From Jannaschia donghaensis (GTDB lineage: Bacteria; Pseudomonadota; Alphaproteobacteria; Rhodobacterales; Rhodobacteraceae): 54,706 bases of DNA. Positions 17,423 through 25,953 of the stretch are shown in pieces; position 1 is the first letter of the stretch, and each line of letters starts with the position of its first letter. The stretch is taken from NCBI RefSeq assembly GCF_001403795.1, contig NZ_CXSU01000005.1, forward strand, positions 348,715 to 403,420, in the 5' to 3' direction. The notes below the pieces were generated by a model. That model saw nothing but the letters and a program-made list of their open reading frames with translations. It had not been told where the DNA came from and did not search any database. The position numbers were made by a program, and so were the translations under genes.

Positions 17423-19093
17423 TTAGGCTGCGATCACATCTGTGGACACGGCATACAGCTCCGCCGCACCGGTCCGGGCCTTGGCCATTTCGGCCATGGC
17501 TTCGGGGATCATGCGCCCGGCAGCATAGGCAGCCAGCGGCGCGCGAGTCGTTTCGGCAGCGGCGGCCTTGAGGTGATAGAACGCGCCCAGTACCCGGGCG
17601 AACGCCCCCAGATAGGACACAGCCCCGGCGAAGCGGTCCTGCATGTCCTGCTCCAGCATCCATTCCGTCAGCTTGCGCAGATGCGTCGCGGCGGTGGTCA
17701 GGTCGTCGTTGCCGAAGGCCTCCACCTCGTCCAGCAGGGCAAAGGCGGCGGCCCCACGATCCATCAGTTTACGCCCCACCAGATCCATCGCCTGGATGCC
17801 GTTGGTGCCTTCGTAGATCGCGGTGACACGCACGTCGCGCAGAAATTGAGCGGCCCCCGTCTCCTCCACGAAGCCCATTCCGCCATGCACCTGGATGCCG
17901 TCGCCCGCGACCTTGATGCCGGTGTCGGTGCCGAAGGCCTTGGCGATAGGCGTCAGGAACGCGCCGCGTGCCTTCCATGCGGCATCCCCCGTGGCCTTGG
18001 CCATGTCGAGCGAGACGGCGCAATCCATCGCCAAGGCGCGGGTCGCGAAGATGTCCGCCTTCATCGACAGGACCATGCGGCGCACGTCGGCGTGTTCCAG
18101 GATGTGGTCGGCGTCGCGGCCCGTCTTGCCCTGCTTGCGATCCATCGCATACCCGATGGCGTGTTGCAGCGCGGCCTCGGCCACCGACAGACCCTGAACG
18201 CCGACGCCCAGGCGCGCGTTGTTCATCATGGTGAACATCGCGGCCATGCCCTTGTGCGGCTCGCCCACCAGCCAGCCGGTCGCGCCGTCGTATTGCATCA
18301 CAGCCGTGGGGGAGCCGTGCAGGCCCAGCTTGTGTTCCAGCGACACGACCTTGAGCGTGTTCGCGACGCCCGGTTTACCGTCCGCGTCGGGTATCCACTT
18401 GGGCACCATGAACAGGCTGATGCCCCGCGTGCCTTCGGCACCATCGGGCAGGCGGGCCAGAACCAGGTGGCAGATATTCTCGGAAAAGTCGTTGTCGCCC
18501 CAGGAGATATAGATCTTTTGGCCGGTAACCGCATAGGTTCCGTCGCCGTTGTCTTCGGCCTTGGACTTGAGCGCGCCGACGTCTGATCCGGCCTGTGGCT
18601 CGGTCAGGTTCATCGTGCCGCACCATTCGCCAGACACGAGCTTCGGGATATACAGATCCTGGATCTCGGGCGAGGCATGGGCCTCGAGCGCTTCGATCTG
18701 GCCCTGGGTCATCAAGGGGTTGAGTTGCAGCGCCAGACACCCCGACCCGATCATCTCGTTCACGGCCATCGTCAGGGTGATGGGCAGGCCCATGCCGCCG
18801 TACTCCGGGTCCGCCGACATCCCGATCCAACCGCCGTCGGCGATCGCACGGAACCCGTCGCCGAAGCCGGGCGACGTGCGAACGACGCCGTTTTCGAGGG
18901 CGGCGGGCGTGATGTCGCCGGCGCGGTTCAGGGGGGACAGCACCTCTTCGCACATCTTCCCGGCTTCGGTCAGGATCGCCTCGACCATGTCGGGCGTGGC
19001 CTCGGCGAAGGTATCGGTGGCGGCGACGCGGTCGAAGCCGACGATGTGATCGAGCACGAAACGCAATTCAGAGACGGGCGCGCGATAGGGCAT
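17423..19093 (-). CDS. Acyl-CoA dehydrogenase, DmdC-like (3-methylmercaptopropionyl-CoA dehydrogenase family)
   Basis: 556 residues, the long form of FAD-dependent acyl-CoA dehydrogenases with an extra C-terminal domain. It opens with MPYRAPVSELRFVLDHI and contains LNPLMTQGQIEALE, GEWCGTMNLTEPQAGSDVG (near 163-181; FAD/substrate motif) and AIYEGTNGIQAMDLVGRK (near 435-452). This N-terminus and layout closely resemble DmdC of Roseobacters, which oxidises 3-methylmercaptopropionyl-CoA in DMSP breakdown, but paralogues on other acyl-CoAs are common in these genomes. No dmdB or dmdD is adjacent. The ATG at 19093 follows GGGAGGTTTC. It is divergent from the Sua5 gene. Confidence 0.85.
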   Translation of the reverse strand: MPYRAPVSELRFVLDHIVGFDRVAATDTFAEATPDMVEAILTEAGKMCEEVLSPLNRAGDITPAALENGVVRTSPGFGDGFRAIADGGWIGMSADPEYGGMGLPITLTMAVNEMIGSGCLALQLNPLMTQGQIEALEAHASPEIQDLYIPKLVSGEWCGTMNLTEPQAGSDVGALKSKAEDNGDGTYAVTGQKIYISWGDNDFSENICHLVLARLPDGAEGTRGISLFMVPKWIPDADGKPGVANTLKVVSLEHKLGLHGSPTAVMQYDGATGWLVGEPHKGMAAMFTMMNNARLGVGVQGLSVAEAALQHAIGYAMDRKQGKTGRDADHILEHADVRRMVLSMKADIFATRALAMDCAVSLDMAKATGDAAWKARGAFLTPIAKAFGTDTGIKVAGDGIQVHGGMGFVEETGAAQFLRDVRVTAIYEGTNGIQAMDLVGRKLMDRGAAAFALLDEVEAFGNDDLTTAATHLRKLTEWMLEQDMQDRFAGAVSYLGAFARVLGAFYHLKAAAAETTRAPLAAYAAGRMIPEAMAEMAKARTGAAELYAVSTDVIAA

Positions 19094-19166
19094 GTGAAAC
19101 CTCCCAATTAGGGGCAGGGACCGGTATGGGTCCGTGAATTGCACGAATACTAGGGCGCAGGCGCGC

Positions 19167-20144
19167 ATGGCATCAACTGAAACACGACGTCACGGCCCCC
19201 GCGTCTTCGGGCCGCAGGAAATCGCGGCGGCGGCGGACGTCCTGCGCGGCGGCGGCCTTTTGGCCTTCCCGACCGAGACGGTCTATGGCCTTGGGGCCGA
19301 TGCGACCGACGGGCGCGCGGTCGCGCGCATCTTCGCGGCCAAGGGGCGACCGGCGTTCAACCCGCTGATCGTGCACGTCGTCGACAAGGCCGCAGCCGAG
19401 GCCTTCGCCGTCTTCGACGCGGCTGCCGACGATCTGGCGATGCGGTTCTGGCCCGGTCCGCTGACGTTGGTTTTGCCCCTGCGTGACGACCATGAGCTTT
19501 CGCCCTTGGTGACGGCCGGCCTTGAAACGGTCGCGGTGCGGGTGCCGGCGTCACCTTTGGCGCGCGATCTTCTGGGCCGGGTCGGACGGCCCGTTGCGGC
19601 GCCTTCGGCAAATCCGTCGGGCCGTGTGTCGGCGACGCGGGCGATCCATGTGATCGAAGGTCTGGGCGACCGGATCGACGGCGTGCTGGACGGCGGGGCC
19701 TGCCGCGTCGGTCTGGAATCGACGATCCTGCGAACCGCACCGCTTGCCCTGTTGCGCGAAGGCGGATTGGCCGCCGAGGAGATCGAGGCCGCGCTGGGTC
19801 ATGTTCTGACGCGTGACGTCACGCCGGGAAAGGTGCAGGCCCCGGGACAATTGTCGTCCCATTACGCGCCGGGGCGGCCCGTGCGATTGAGCGTGACCGA
19901 CCGGGACCCGGATGCGGCGCTGCTGGGCTTTGGTCTGGTTGCCGGCGACCTGACCCTCTCGGCGCAGGGCGACCTGGTGGAGGCGGCGGCGAACCTGTTC
20001 GACCACCTGCACGCGATCGACCGTCTGGCCGGGGCGGCGGGGAAGACCCGGATCGACGTCGCGCCGATCCCCGAAAAGGGCCTGGGGCGCGCGATCAACG
20101 ATCGATTGCGTCGCGCGGCGGCCCCGCGCGCGCCAAAAGGATGA
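19167..20144 (+). CDS. sua5: L-threonylcarbamoyladenylate synthase (Sua5/YrdC/YwlC)
   Basis: Makes threonylcarbamoyl-AMP from threonine, bicarbonate and ATP, the first step of the universal t6A37 tRNA modification. The 325 residues show the YrdC domain first (FPTETVYGLGAD, KGRPAFNPLIVHV, FWPGPLTLV, VRVPASPLAR and SANPSGRVSAT, about 30-190) and then the Sua5-specific C-terminal domain after the linker APGQLSSHYAPG (about 225-236), so this is the long Sua5 form rather than TsaC. The ATG at 19167 is used; a second in-frame ATG lies upstream at 19134 without support. Confidence 0.94.
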   Translation: MASTETRRHGPRVFGPQEIAAAADVLRGGGLLAFPTETVYGLGADATDGRAVARIFAAKGRPAFNPLIVHVVDKAAAEAFAVFDAAADDLAMRFWPGPLTLVLPLRDDHELSPLVTAGLETVAVRVPASPLARDLLGRVGRPVAAPSANPSGRVSATRAIHVIEGLGDRIDGVLDGGACRVGLESTILRTAPLALLREGGLAAEEIEAALGHVLTRDVTPGKVQAPGQLSSHYAPGRPVRLSVTDRDPDAALLGFGLVAGDLTLSAQGDLVEAAANLFDHLHAIDRLAGAAGKTRIDVAPIPEKGLGRAINDRLRRAAAPRAPKG

Positions 20145-20245
20145 TGCGGCGGCCCCGCGCGCCTGATCTCGCAACGCCGACTGCCATCTTCATGCCGCAG
20201 GCGTGATTTCCAATGGATGCCACGCTTCGCTAGCACAGGTCCACC

Positions 20246-21040
20246 ATGCTGACCTTTTTTCGTCTTCTGACCCTATTGCTCCTTCTGGGCCTCGTCGCCC
20301 CGACTGCGCGCGCGCAGGTCGCGGACGTGTCGCAGATCGTTTCCGTCGAGGTGGTGCCGGGATGGCGGCGGGCCGACGGCACCCACGTCGCGGGTCTGAA
20401 AATCCGTCTGGCACCTGGGTGGAAAACCTACTGGCGCAGCGCGGGGGCCGCCGGAATATCGCCGCGCATGGACTGGCGCGATTCGCGCGGTGTCCGTTCG
20501 GTCACGCCGGCCTGGCCCACGCCCACGGTCTTCCGGCAGGGCGCGGCGCTGTCCATCGGCTACGATCGCGATTTCGTCCTGCCGCTTCTGATCGTGCCGG
20601 GACGTGGCACGCCGGAGCTGCGCGGGCGCCTCGACATCGGCGTCTGTGCCGACATCTGCCTGCCCGCGCAGATCGATGTTGCCGCCGTCCTGACCGGGTC
20701 CGCCACGCCCGATCGCGCGTTGGAGGCTGCCTTGCGGGACCGTCCCCGCCGGGTAAACGCACGCGCGCGCTGCCTGCTTCGACCCATCGACGACGGCTTC
20801 GCCATCACCGGGCAGATCGACGTGCCGTCTCAGGGCCGTGCCGAGGCGGTCGTGTTCGAGATGGCCAACCCGAACGTCTGGGTGACGGACGCGCAGGTCA
20901 CCCGGCGCGGCGGGCGAATCGACGCAACTTCGCAGCTTTTGATGGCGGGCAACGGAACGTTCGGGGTAGACCGAAGCCAATTGCGAATGACGGTAATCGG
21001 AACCCGAGGAGCGGTCGAGGTGTTTGGCTGCACGGGTTGA
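20246..21040 (+). CDS. DsbD alpha-domain-like exported protein
   Basis: 264 residues with a signal peptide (about 1-23, ending ARA). The mature protein resembles the N-terminal periplasmic domain of the thiol:disulfide interchange protein DsbD, here stand-alone: GLKIRLAPGWKTYWRSAGAAG (about 49-69, a family hallmark region) and the paired cysteines GVCADICLPA (about 131-140), which would be the redox-active pair. DsbD-alpha receives electrons from the membrane domain and passes them to DsbC or CcmG; no membrane partner is encoded next to it. It is separated from sua5 by about 100 bases, so it probably has its own promoter. Confidence 0.8.
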   Translation: MLTFFRLLTLLLLLGLVAPTARAQVADVSQIVSVEVVPGWRRADGTHVAGLKIRLAPGWKTYWRSAGAAGISPRMDWRDSRGVRSVTPAWPTPTVFRQGAALSIGYDRDFVLPLLIVPGRGTPELRGRLDIGVCADICLPAQIDVAAVLTGSATPDRALEAALRDRPRRVNARARCLLRPIDDGFAITGQIDVPSQGRAEAVVFEMANPNVWVTDAQVTRRGGRIDATSQLLMAGNGTFGVDRSQLRMTVIGTRGAVEVFGCTG

Positions 21041-21159
21041 AACTGCTCGACGATGCGCAAATCCCCGCCGATCACGGCATAATGTCGCGGTTGGCACATC
21101 TTTCCCTTGAAGCACGGCGCGCACCGTTACATTTTGATTTACGGATGAGGAGAGTACGC

Positions 21160-21300
21160 ATGGCCGACAAGCAAAGCGCCCTTGGCAAAGCGATCGACGC
21201 GGTGACCGACCGTCTGTCGGAACTTCTCGACTCCCTTGGACCGCAACCCGAGCGGATCCGCATTCCGGTACGCAATGACGACCGGCGCGGTCCACGCTAA
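21160..21300 (+). CDS. 46-residue small protein, unknown function
   Basis: Short hydrophilic protein beginning MADKQSALGKAIDAVTDRL, with one amphipathic helix (about 6-26) and a basic tail PVRNDDRRGPR. The ribosome site GAGGAGAG sits seven bases upstream of this ATG, and an intrinsic terminator follows the TAA, so a discrete expressed gene is likely. A second ATG at 21145 in the same frame overlaps the ribosome site and is less likely. I recognise no family. Confidence 0.6.
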   Translation: MADKQSALGKAIDAVTDRLSELLDSLGPQPERIRIPVRNDDRRGPR

Positions 21301-21326
21301 GTCAACAGCTGCATAAGTATTCGATC

Positions 21327-21354
21327 AGCCGTGTCCCAAGGGATGCGGCTTTTT
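21327..21354 (+). terminator. Intrinsic terminator after the 46-residue protein gene
   Basis: The stem is AGCCG-TG-TCCC / GGGA-TG-CGGCT (21327-21337 with 21340-21350), with a TG/TG internal mismatch and a 2-base AA between the arms as written, followed by TTTT. Confidence 0.75.
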
Positions 21355-21383
21355 CATTTCCCACGTCAGGAATCAGCGGCGCG

Positions 21384-21848
21384 TCAGGACGCCGCGCGAC
21401 GCAGCAGCGGGCCGGCGACGGGCACCTTCTTGGGCTTCACCGTCAGACGCGACAGCATGTCGGCCAGCTCCGGCTCATCGACCAGATCGGCGGCCTTGGA
21501 CAGCGAGAACCACTTGCGGGTCCGCGCGTCGCGTTCCTTCCAATCCGTCTTCAGCTTTTCAACGATCATCGGATAGACGCGAACGCGGCACGGCTGCGGC
21601 GTGCCATCATCCATGATCTTGTCATAGCCGTAGGTGCCGAATACCTCGCGCGCGATATGGCCCTTGGCCCCGGCCTCCTCCAACGCTTCGATCGCCGCGG
21701 CGGCCCAAGGCTTCACATCCTTCATGGTCCACCCTTTCGGCACGACCCATCGGCCCGTATCGCGGGAGGTTATCATCAGGACTTCGACTTCGTTGTTGTC
21801 GTTCCACCGCAGCGGCAACGCTGCGATCTGTTCTCTTGCCTTGGCCAC
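21384..21848 (-). CDS. Nudix hydrolase with a degenerate Nudix box
   Basis: 154 residues from a GTG start. The Nudix segment begins VVPKGW and contains AAAAIEALEEAG: the two metal-binding Glu (EExG) and the Glu two residues before them are kept, but the canonical Arg before REUxEE is Ile and the upstream Glu of GX5E is Val. Family members hydrolyse nucleoside diphosphates linked to other moieties, including diphosphoinositol-type compounds. Start choice: the longest frame begins with TTG at 21884 straight after a stop; the GTG at 21848 has AAGGAG at a good distance and gives the usual N-terminus MAKAREQIAALP. Confidence 0.82.
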   Translation of the reverse strand: MAKAREQIAALPLRWNDNNEVEVLMITSRDTGRWVVPKGWTMKDVKPWAAAAIEALEEAGAKGHIAREVFGTYGYDKIMDDGTPQPCRVRVYPMIVEKLKTDWKERDARTRKWFSLSKAADLVDEPELADMLSRLTVKPKKVPVAGPLLRRAAS

Positions 21849-21926
21849 ATCTGCTCCTTGGATGCTTGTGCATCCTTTCGCCAATCATCCCATATAAGCG
21901 ATTCGTTTGCAAATACAGCCGCTGGA

Positions 21927-22598
21927 TCAGGTGGATATCAGGCCCGCCACCCCGGCAATCGACGCGACCGTCCGCCATGGCGCGAAGTCGGGGATCGGCG
22001 TCGTCTGATAGCCGCCCTCGACGTGGACGTACGCAATTCCCGCCGCCCGAGCGGTGCGCCAGTCGGTGATGGAATCGCCCACGTAAAGCGTCGCGACCGG
22101 GTCCGCGCCCAGATCGGCGACGACCCGCAGCAGCGGAGCGGGATCAGGCTTGCGCTTCGGCAGGCTGTCGCCGCCCAGCACGGCGTCGAACGGACCCAAT
22201 GGCAACGCGCGCAGGATGGCATGGGTCGGCCCTGCGGGTTTGTTGGTGCACAGGCCCAGCTTCAGACCCTGCGCCGCCAGCGCGTCCAGCAGATCCTGCG
22301 CGCCGTCGTAGGCGGTTGTGCCGATCATCGGATCGCGGCCGTAGTGGCGCAGGAAGACCGCCAAGGCGTCGGGATGCCGCACCGGATCCGCCCCTGCCCA
22401 GTGCAGGCACCGCTCCACCAGTTTGGGGGCACCGTTGCCGATGAAGCCGATCACCGTGGCAAGGTCGGGGCGCGGCAGGCCCAGATCGTCCATCGTGGTC
22501 CCGGCTGCCAGACAAAGACCGGGCGCGCTGTCGATCAGGGTGCCATCCAGATCGAAGACCACGGCTTGCAGGGGCCACGTCGGGGCGACTGGCGTCAC
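21927..22598 (-). CDS. gph: HAD-family phosphoglycolate phosphatase-like hydrolase
   Basis: 223 residues with all HAD motifs: DLDGTLIDS (motif I, about 13-21, nucleophile Asp13), LCTNKPAG (motif II, about 113-120), KRKPDPAPL (motif III Lys, about 139-147) and GDSITDW (motif IV, about 169-175). The helical cap follows motif I, as in Gph, which removes 2-phosphoglycolate formed in DNA repair or by Rubisco oxygenation. The start is a GTG whose bases overlap the stop of the upstream cytochrome gene (GTGA), so it is the last gene of the molybdo-hydroxylase operon. The link to that operon is positional only. Confidence 0.88.
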   Translation of the reverse strand: MTPVAPTWPLQAVVFDLDGTLIDSAPGLCLAAGTTMDDLGLPRPDLATVIGFIGNGAPKLVERCLHWAGADPVRHPDALAVFLRHYGRDPMIGTTAYDGAQDLLDALAAQGLKLGLCTNKPAGPTHAILRALPLGPFDAVLGGDSLPKRKPDPAPLLRVVADLGADPVATLYVGDSITDWRTARAAGIAYVHVEGGYQTTPIPDFAPWRTVASIAGVAGLIST

Positions 22599-23116
22599 GG
22601 GCAGGGTGCGCCGGCGTCGGCCCAGGCCAGGATCGCTGCGACAGTTTCTTCGGGTGTGCCGGGGGCAGGCTCCAGCCCCGGCCCGGGCGTCCAGCCCCAC
22701 AGAACCAGCGGATCGTGCCCGACGTGATCGGCCACCTCGGCCAAGGTGCGGCCGCCGTTGCGATCTGGGTCTTTCAGTTGTTCGCAGATCTGGGCGGGTG
22801 TCCGCGCCGCCCATTGCATTTCGACCGGGGGCAGGGCCCAACCCTCGGCCCCGGGCGCACTGCCCTCCAGCACGCCGTTGCGGTTGGTGTGACAGGTCGA
22901 ACAGGGCAACGTCTCGATCCCCATCCGGCTTTCGCCGCCCTGCATGTGGTAGCCATGGGGCTGTGTGCCGCCCGCTTCGGTGGACCACAGCGGAATGCCG
23001 TCGGCCCCGACATGACAATTCGCGCAGCGCGGATGCAGCAGCACCTCCGCGATTGGGTCGAAACTCTGCGCGGCGGCAGGCGCGGCCAGGGCGCAGAGGA
23101 TCAGAAGCGCCCTCAT
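22595..23116 (-). CDS. Di-haem c-type cytochrome paired with the molybdo-hydroxylase
   Basis: 173 residues with a signal peptide (about 1-16) and two haem-binding sites: CANCH (31-35) and CSTCH (72-76). HGYHMQGGESRMG between them offers Met/His axial ligands. Its ATG overlaps the stop of the periplasmic molybdopterin oxidase gene, so it is most simply the electron acceptor carrying electrons from that oxidase toward the respiratory chain. By the same logic as the three-subunit IorAB-cytochrome or aldehyde dehydrogenases of acetic-acid bacteria, the cytochrome replaces a FAD subunit, which is absent here. Confidence 0.85.
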   Translation of the reverse strand: MRALLILCALAAPAAAQSFDPIAEVLLHPRCANCHVGADGIPLWSTEAGGTQPHGYHMQGGESRMGIETLPCSTCHTNRNGVLEGSAPGAEGWALPPVEMQWAARTPAQICEQLKDPDRNGGRTLAEVADHVGHDPLVLWGWTPGPGLEPAPGTPEETVAAILAWADAGAPCP

Positions 23117-25347
23117 GCGAAGCGCACCGATTTGGCGAAGGGCATGTCGCGCAGGCGCGTGCCGGTCGCCGCGAAGATCGCGTTGGCCAACGCGGGTGCG
23201 GCGGGCGGCAGGCCCGGTTCCCCTGCGCCACGGATGGTGGGCAGGGTTTCCAACGTGCGAACTTCTACCTGCGGGGTCTGCCACAACCGCATGCTTTCGT
23301 ATTCGTGATAATTGGTCTGCTGGATGCGATGATTGTCGAACGTCACCTCCGCGTGCATCGCATGGCCCAGCCCGAACAGCGCGCCCCCCGACAACTGGCT
23401 TTCCAGGTTCACCGGGTCCAGCACCTGTCCGACGTCCGCCGCGATCCACAGCTTGTCGAGGCGGATGCCCGCCTCCGTATCCGACACTTCGATGATCTGC
23501 GCGCAGGGCACGCCGAAGGCGATGGTGAAGGCCACGCCCCGGCCCTTGCCGTCGCCCAGCGGGCCATTCCAGGACGCCATGTCGGCCACGGCCTCCAACA
23601 CGCCGCGCGACGCGTCGTCGTGCAGCAAGCGCAGGCGTTCGGCCACCGGGTCGGCCCCGGCCTCGGCAATCAGCTCGTCCAGCAGGCTTTCGATGAAAAA
23701 GCCGTTGTGCGACGCACCCACGGACCGCCAGGACGACACGCCGACGCCGGCCGGCACCCGGTATCCGGTGATCCGCCGGTCGGGGATGGCATAGGGTGCA
23801 TCCCACGCCGCGGCGACGATCGCGACGTCCGGACCGACGGCCGGAAGCCCCGCGCGCCCGATCTGGCTTTCGGTCACGGAATGCGCGGCGATCGATAGGT
23901 CCAGGCTGCGCACCTGTCCATCGTCGACCGTGCCGCGCCCGCGCGCGATTGCCATGGGGCGCAGGAAGCCGTGGGTCATATCCTGTTCCCGGCTCAGCGT
24001 CAGGCGCACGGGGCGTCCGGGCACCTGCACCGCGATTTCGGCGGCCTGTTGCACCCAAAGGTAATCGAGGCGGTGCCCGAAGCTGCCGCCCGACGGCTGA
24101 TTGTGCACCTGCACCAGATCGGCGTCCTGCCCGGTGATGGCGGCGACGGCATCGCGCACGAAGATCGGCACCTGCGTCGCCGTCCAGACCTGCGTGCCGC
24201 CTTCGGTGTAAAGGACGGTCGCATTGGCCGGCTCCAACGGGGCATGGTGCAAGAATGGCGCGCGGTATTCCGCGGTCACCAGGTCGCCCGGGGCGGCGTC
24301 CACGTCGCCGTCGTCGGCAAACCGGCTGTCCTGGGCATCGTCGATGAAGGCGGCGGTATGCGCCTCCCACATGGCGTCGCTGTCGGCGGGGCGACCCGTG
24401 GGCACGTCCCATTCGATCGCCAGCGCGCGGGCCGCGGCCATCGCGCGCCAGGTGTTGTCGGCCAGCACGGCGAAACCGTCGGTGATCGGTACCACGTCCT
24501 CCACCCCGCGCATCGCCCGCGCGGCCGCATCGTCCACCGATACCACGCCGCCATCCATGGCGGGATTGGTGACGACCGTCGCATGGATCATGTCGTCCAG
24601 CACCAGATCCCCGCCGTAACGGAAGGTGCCGGTGGACTTGGCGACCATATCGGTGCGCCGCATGTTTTTGCCCAGCCATTTCCACCCTTCGGCCGCGCGG
24701 GGGGCGACTTCGATCGGGTCCAGCGCCGCCGCCTCCTGGGCCAGATCTGCATAGGGGACCGCGTCGCCGGTCGGCAGAATGACTGCGCCGCCTTCGGTGC
24801 GCAGATCGGCGCGCACGAAAGCGTAGCGGTTTGCGGCGGCCTGTTTCAGCGTCTCGCGTGCGGTCGCGCCGGCGGCACGCAGGCGGTCGTACATGTCGGG
24901 CACCGTGGTCGACCCGCCGGTGATGTGCAGGCCCAGAAACTTCGCCGCCGGGCCAGCCGCGCTGCGCCCCACACGCGACACAAGGCCGTCGTTCCAGGCC
25001 GCGAACGGCATCCCCTCGGCGGCGACCTTGCCGTTGTAATAGGCACCCGACGCAGGCCCGAACGACGTGCGCACCGTTTGCGGATCGACGTCCAGCTCCT
25101 CGGCCAGCAGATACGTCTGGATCGAGACCGCGCCCTGCCCGACATCGCTGCGCGGGGTGATCAGCGTCACACCGTCCGCGTCGATCATCACATAGGGGTT
25201 CAGCGTCGTGGCCCCTTCGGGCAGATCCGCCAGCAGCGGATTGTCGACCGGCTTGCGCCAGGCATAGACGCCGAAAGCCACGCCGCCGGCAACGGCGGCG
25301 GAGCCGATCAGGAAACTGCGGCGGGCGATTTTTCCGACACTTGCCAT
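23113..25347 (-). CDS. Periplasmic molybdopterin-dependent hydroxylase, large subunit (IorB / xanthine-oxidase family)
   Basis: 744 residues of the IorB/aldehyde-oxidoreductase branch. The N-terminus carries a twin-arginine signal (ARRSFLIGSAAVAGG, about 8-22), so the folded holoenzyme is exported. The moco region includes PRSDVGQGAVSIQTYLLAEE (about 65-84), QPSGGSFGHRL (about 417-427) and RSVGASHNGFF. The final GAGEPGLPPAAPALANA holds the catalytic Glu of the family. Homologues oxidise isoquinoline, aldehydes or N-heterocycles. Its partner, the 2Fe-2S subunit, overlaps by one base upstream. The substrate cannot be predicted from the sequence alone. Confidence 0.9.
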   Translation of the reverse strand: MASVGKIARRSFLIGSAAVAGGVAFGVYAWRKPVDNPLLADLPEGATTLNPYVMIDADGVTLITPRSDVGQGAVSIQTYLLAEELDVDPQTVRTSFGPASGAYYNGKVAAEGMPFAAWNDGLVSRVGRSAAGPAAKFLGLHITGGSTTVPDMYDRLRAAGATARETLKQAAANRYAFVRADLRTEGGAVILPTGDAVPYADLAQEAAALDPIEVAPRAAEGWKWLGKNMRRTDMVAKSTGTFRYGGDLVLDDMIHATVVTNPAMDGGVVSVDDAAARAMRGVEDVVPITDGFAVLADNTWRAMAAARALAIEWDVPTGRPADSDAMWEAHTAAFIDDAQDSRFADDGDVDAAPGDLVTAEYRAPFLHHAPLEPANATVLYTEGGTQVWTATQVPIFVRDAVAAITGQDADLVQVHNQPSGGSFGHRLDYLWVQQAAEIAVQVPGRPVRLTLSREQDMTHGFLRPMAIARGRGTVDDGQVRSLDLSIAAHSVTESQIGRAGLPAVGPDVAIVAAAWDAPYAIPDRRITGYRVPAGVGVSSWRSVGASHNGFFIESLLDELIAEAGADPVAERLRLLHDDASRGVLEAVADMASWNGPLGDGKGRGVAFTIAFGVPCAQIIEVSDTEAGIRLDKLWIAADVGQVLDPVNLESQLSGGALFGLGHAMHAEVTFDNHRIQQTNYHEYESMRLWQTPQVEVRTLETLPTIRGAGEPGLPPAAPALANAIFAATGTRLRDMPFAKSVRFA

Positions 25348-25805
25348 CACGCGCCCTCGCTTTGAATGGCGCGGCGAATGGCGGCGCGGATGCGGGGATA
25401 GCTGGCGCAGCGGCACAGGTTGCCCGACATCGCGGCGTCGATCTCCGCGTCCGTGGGGGCGGGGTTCAACGCCAGAAGGCTGGCCGCCTGCATCACCTGC
25501 CCCGACTGGCAATAACCGCATTGCGCGACCTGTTCATCGATCCAGGCCTGTTGCACCGGATGCGGCGCATCCGGCGTGCCCAGCCCTTCGATCGTGGTGA
25601 CCTCGGCCCCCTCGACCTCTTGTGCCGTGATCTGGCACGACCGCACCGCCAACCCGTCCAGATGCACGGTGCAGGCCCCGCAGGCATCGATGCCGCATCC
25701 GTACTTCGGGCCGTGGATCCGCAACTCGTCGCGCAACAGCCACAGAAGCGGCATGTCCGGTTCTACGTCCAGATCGTGGGTCGTGCCGTCGACGGTGAGT
25801 TTCAT
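25347..25805 (-). CDS. 2Fe-2S subunit of molybdo-hydroxylase (IorA / CoxS type)
   Basis: 152 residues, the usual length. The plant-type ferredoxin cluster is ligated by Cys37, Cys42, Cys45 and Cys57 (CGIDACGAC then C), and the second, helical cluster by Cys96, Cys99, Cys131 and Cys133 (CGYCQSGQ and LCRC). It relays electrons from the molybdenum centre to the cytochrome. There is no signal peptide, so it presumably hitch-hikes through the Tat system with the large subunit. It is the first gene of the operon; the start ATG at 25805 follows CAGGAGGCACCCG. It is divergent from the dioxygenase-like gene. Confidence 0.94.
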   Translation of the reverse strand: MKLTVDGTTHDLDVEPDMPLLWLLRDELRIHGPKYGCGIDACGACTVHLDGLAVRSCQITAQEVEGAEVTTIEGLGTPDAPHPVQQAWIDEQVAQCGYCQSGQVMQAASLLALNPAPTDAEIDAAMSGNLCRCASYPRIRAAIRRAIQSEGA

Positions 25806-25953
25806 CGGGTGCCTCCTGCGCGTTCGCCTTGCCACAGATACGCCTGACGCGGCGCGGCGCAAACCGTTCGATCCCGATTTCGTCTGCCCCGCCCCGTGAC
25901 GTCGGGTCGGCGTGGCGCTGGACCTGCCCCGCGCGATGCGGCAGGACGGTGGG

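Noticed and set aside
22599-24685. Minus-strand extension of the cytochrome frame
   Set aside because: A shadow of the molybdopterin subunit in another frame; the signal peptide and ATGA overlap fix the start at 23116.
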